Origin: Desulfosoma sp.
GTDB lineage: Bacteria; Desulfobacterota; Syntrophobacteria; Syntrophobacterales; DSM-9756
NCBI GenBank assembly: GCA_037481875.1
Contig: JBBFKY010000001.1
Coordinates: 186,001 to 250,000, forward strand
Direction: 5' to 3'
Length of the DNA stretch: 64,000 nt
The notes below the pieces were generated by a model, which worked only from the letters and a program-made list of their open reading frames with translations, ran no database searches and was not told the origin of the DNA. This document shows, in pieces, positions 63,593-64,000 of the stretch. The position numbers were made by a program, and so were the translations under genes. Position 1 is the first letter of the stretch, and every line of letters starts with the position of its first letter.

Positions 63593-64000
63593 GTGGAACA
63601 GGCAAAGCCCAGCAGCTTTTCATGCCAAGGGCCTTGGTACGCACACAGCCTACGTGTTCCCCTTTTTGAAGTGGATCTGGGTCAGGGTGTGTACCATGGC
63701 AGCTATTTTCATCTCTTTGAACTGGGTCGAGAAGCTTTTTTAAGAGCTTTACAATATCCGTATTCGCGCCTCATGGCTCAAGGTCTTCATCTAACCGTGG
63801 CGGCTCTGGAATGTCGTTACGTTCAATCCTTGCACTATGATGACCTTATCGAGGTTCAGACGGCCGTCTCACGTCTGGGGCGGCGCAGTCTTTCTCTGGT
63901 CCACCGAATCCAAAGGTTGACGATGGAACAATCACTGGAAACCACCACCGAAGCCGTGATGCACTTCGTGTGTGTGCGTGAAGGGGTTCCGGAGCCGCTG
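63593..64000 (+). CDS. Acyl-CoA thioesterase of the 4-hydroxybenzoyl-CoA thioesterase (YbgC) family, 3' truncated
   Basis: Partial gene running off the right edge: 136 codons from a GTG at 63593, with AGGAG at a spacing of 8. Translation starts MEQAKPSSFSCQGPWYAHSL and includes VPLFEVDLGQGVYHGSYFHLF, equivalent to the D-x-x-x-H-V-N-N segment of hotdog-fold thioesterases, then ELGREAFLRAL and ALECRYVQSLHYDDLIEVQ. The catalytic Asp is in EVDLGQG. It diverges from the helicase gene; the 145-bp gap presumably holds both promoters. Confidence 0.75.
   Translation, partial: MEQAKPSSFSCQGPWYAHSLRVPLFEVDLGQGVYHGSYFHLFELGREAFLRALQYPYSRLMAQGLHLTVAALECRYVQSLHYDDLIEVQTAVSRLGRRSLSLVHRIQRLTMEQSLETTTEAVMHFVCVREGVPEPL

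Noticed and set aside
1-64000. tRNA, rRNA, CRISPR arrays, prophage or plasmid-origin features
   Set aside because: Looked for in the gaps on both strands; no cloverleaf-like sequence, repeat-spacer pattern or phage structural gene was recognised. A covariance search would be needed to exclude small RNAs.

Overview
The window is 64 kb of a bacterial chromosome: densely packed, with long same-strand operons and moderately high GC. The gene content points to a strictly anaerobic Gram-negative of the Desulfobacterota, most likely the Syntrophobacterales or Desulfosoma/Desulfacinum group. The grounds are a multi-subunit ferredoxin-dependent 2-oxoacid oxidoreductase with a GltD-PorD-type fusion, a two-subunit oxygen-sensitive class I fumarase beside succinate dehydrogenase/fumarate reductase, DUF3786 and ACS-type Fe-S proteins, two OFA-family transporters and an outer-membrane barrel protein. 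The genus is inference; no rRNA or other phylogenetic marker was found.

Layout. 1-11 kb (minus strand): an RdgC-like protein, an unknown membrane-anchored protein, ftsH, folP, glmM, coaX, an LD-carboxypeptidase, a serine hydrolase, mpl and the first codons of a queH-like gene. The end of this run looks like a peptidoglycan-recycling set (LdcA plus Mpl). 11-16 kb: a 41-residue basic protein missed by size filters, an HExxH protein, a porin-like protein with its own promoter and terminator, a lipoprotein and nadC. 16-23 kb: a coiled-coil protein with a 147-bp perfect tandem repeat, then two tandem MTA/SAH-type deaminases with purine nucleoside phosphorylase, then a Pit phosphate transporter with its DUF47 partner. 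23-28 kb: hrpA, whose first codons contain a complete intrinsic terminator, and a Nudix protein.

28-35 kb (minus strand) is one apparent eight-gene operon: XRE-cupin regulator, porC, GltD/PorD-like fusion, porA, porB, membrane J-domain protein, Fe-S protein and DUF2007-DUF3786 protein. 35-40 kb: fumAB followed by sdhCDAB, behind a promoter next to a large inverted repeat. 40-46 kb: pxpB-pxpC-pxpA followed by a TRAP transporter (dctP-dctQ-dctM), probably import and ATP-dependent opening of 5-oxoproline.

46-56 kb holds two paralogous OFA-family antiporters, each behind a good promoter and an unusually long structured leader. Between them lie an S2P-like protein that has lost its zinc and catalytic residues, a DUF554 protein, threonine synthase, a gamma-carbonic anhydrase and three uncharacterised genes. 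A group II intron (class C type) sits directly behind the terminator of the second antiporter. 58-64 kb: a receiver-like/Ser-Thr kinase fusion, a GNAT acetyltransferase, a YfcE-like phosphoesterase, a Ski2-like helicase and the start of a thioesterase.

No tRNA, rRNA, CRISPR array or prophage was recognised. All identifications come from reading motifs; no database search was possible.
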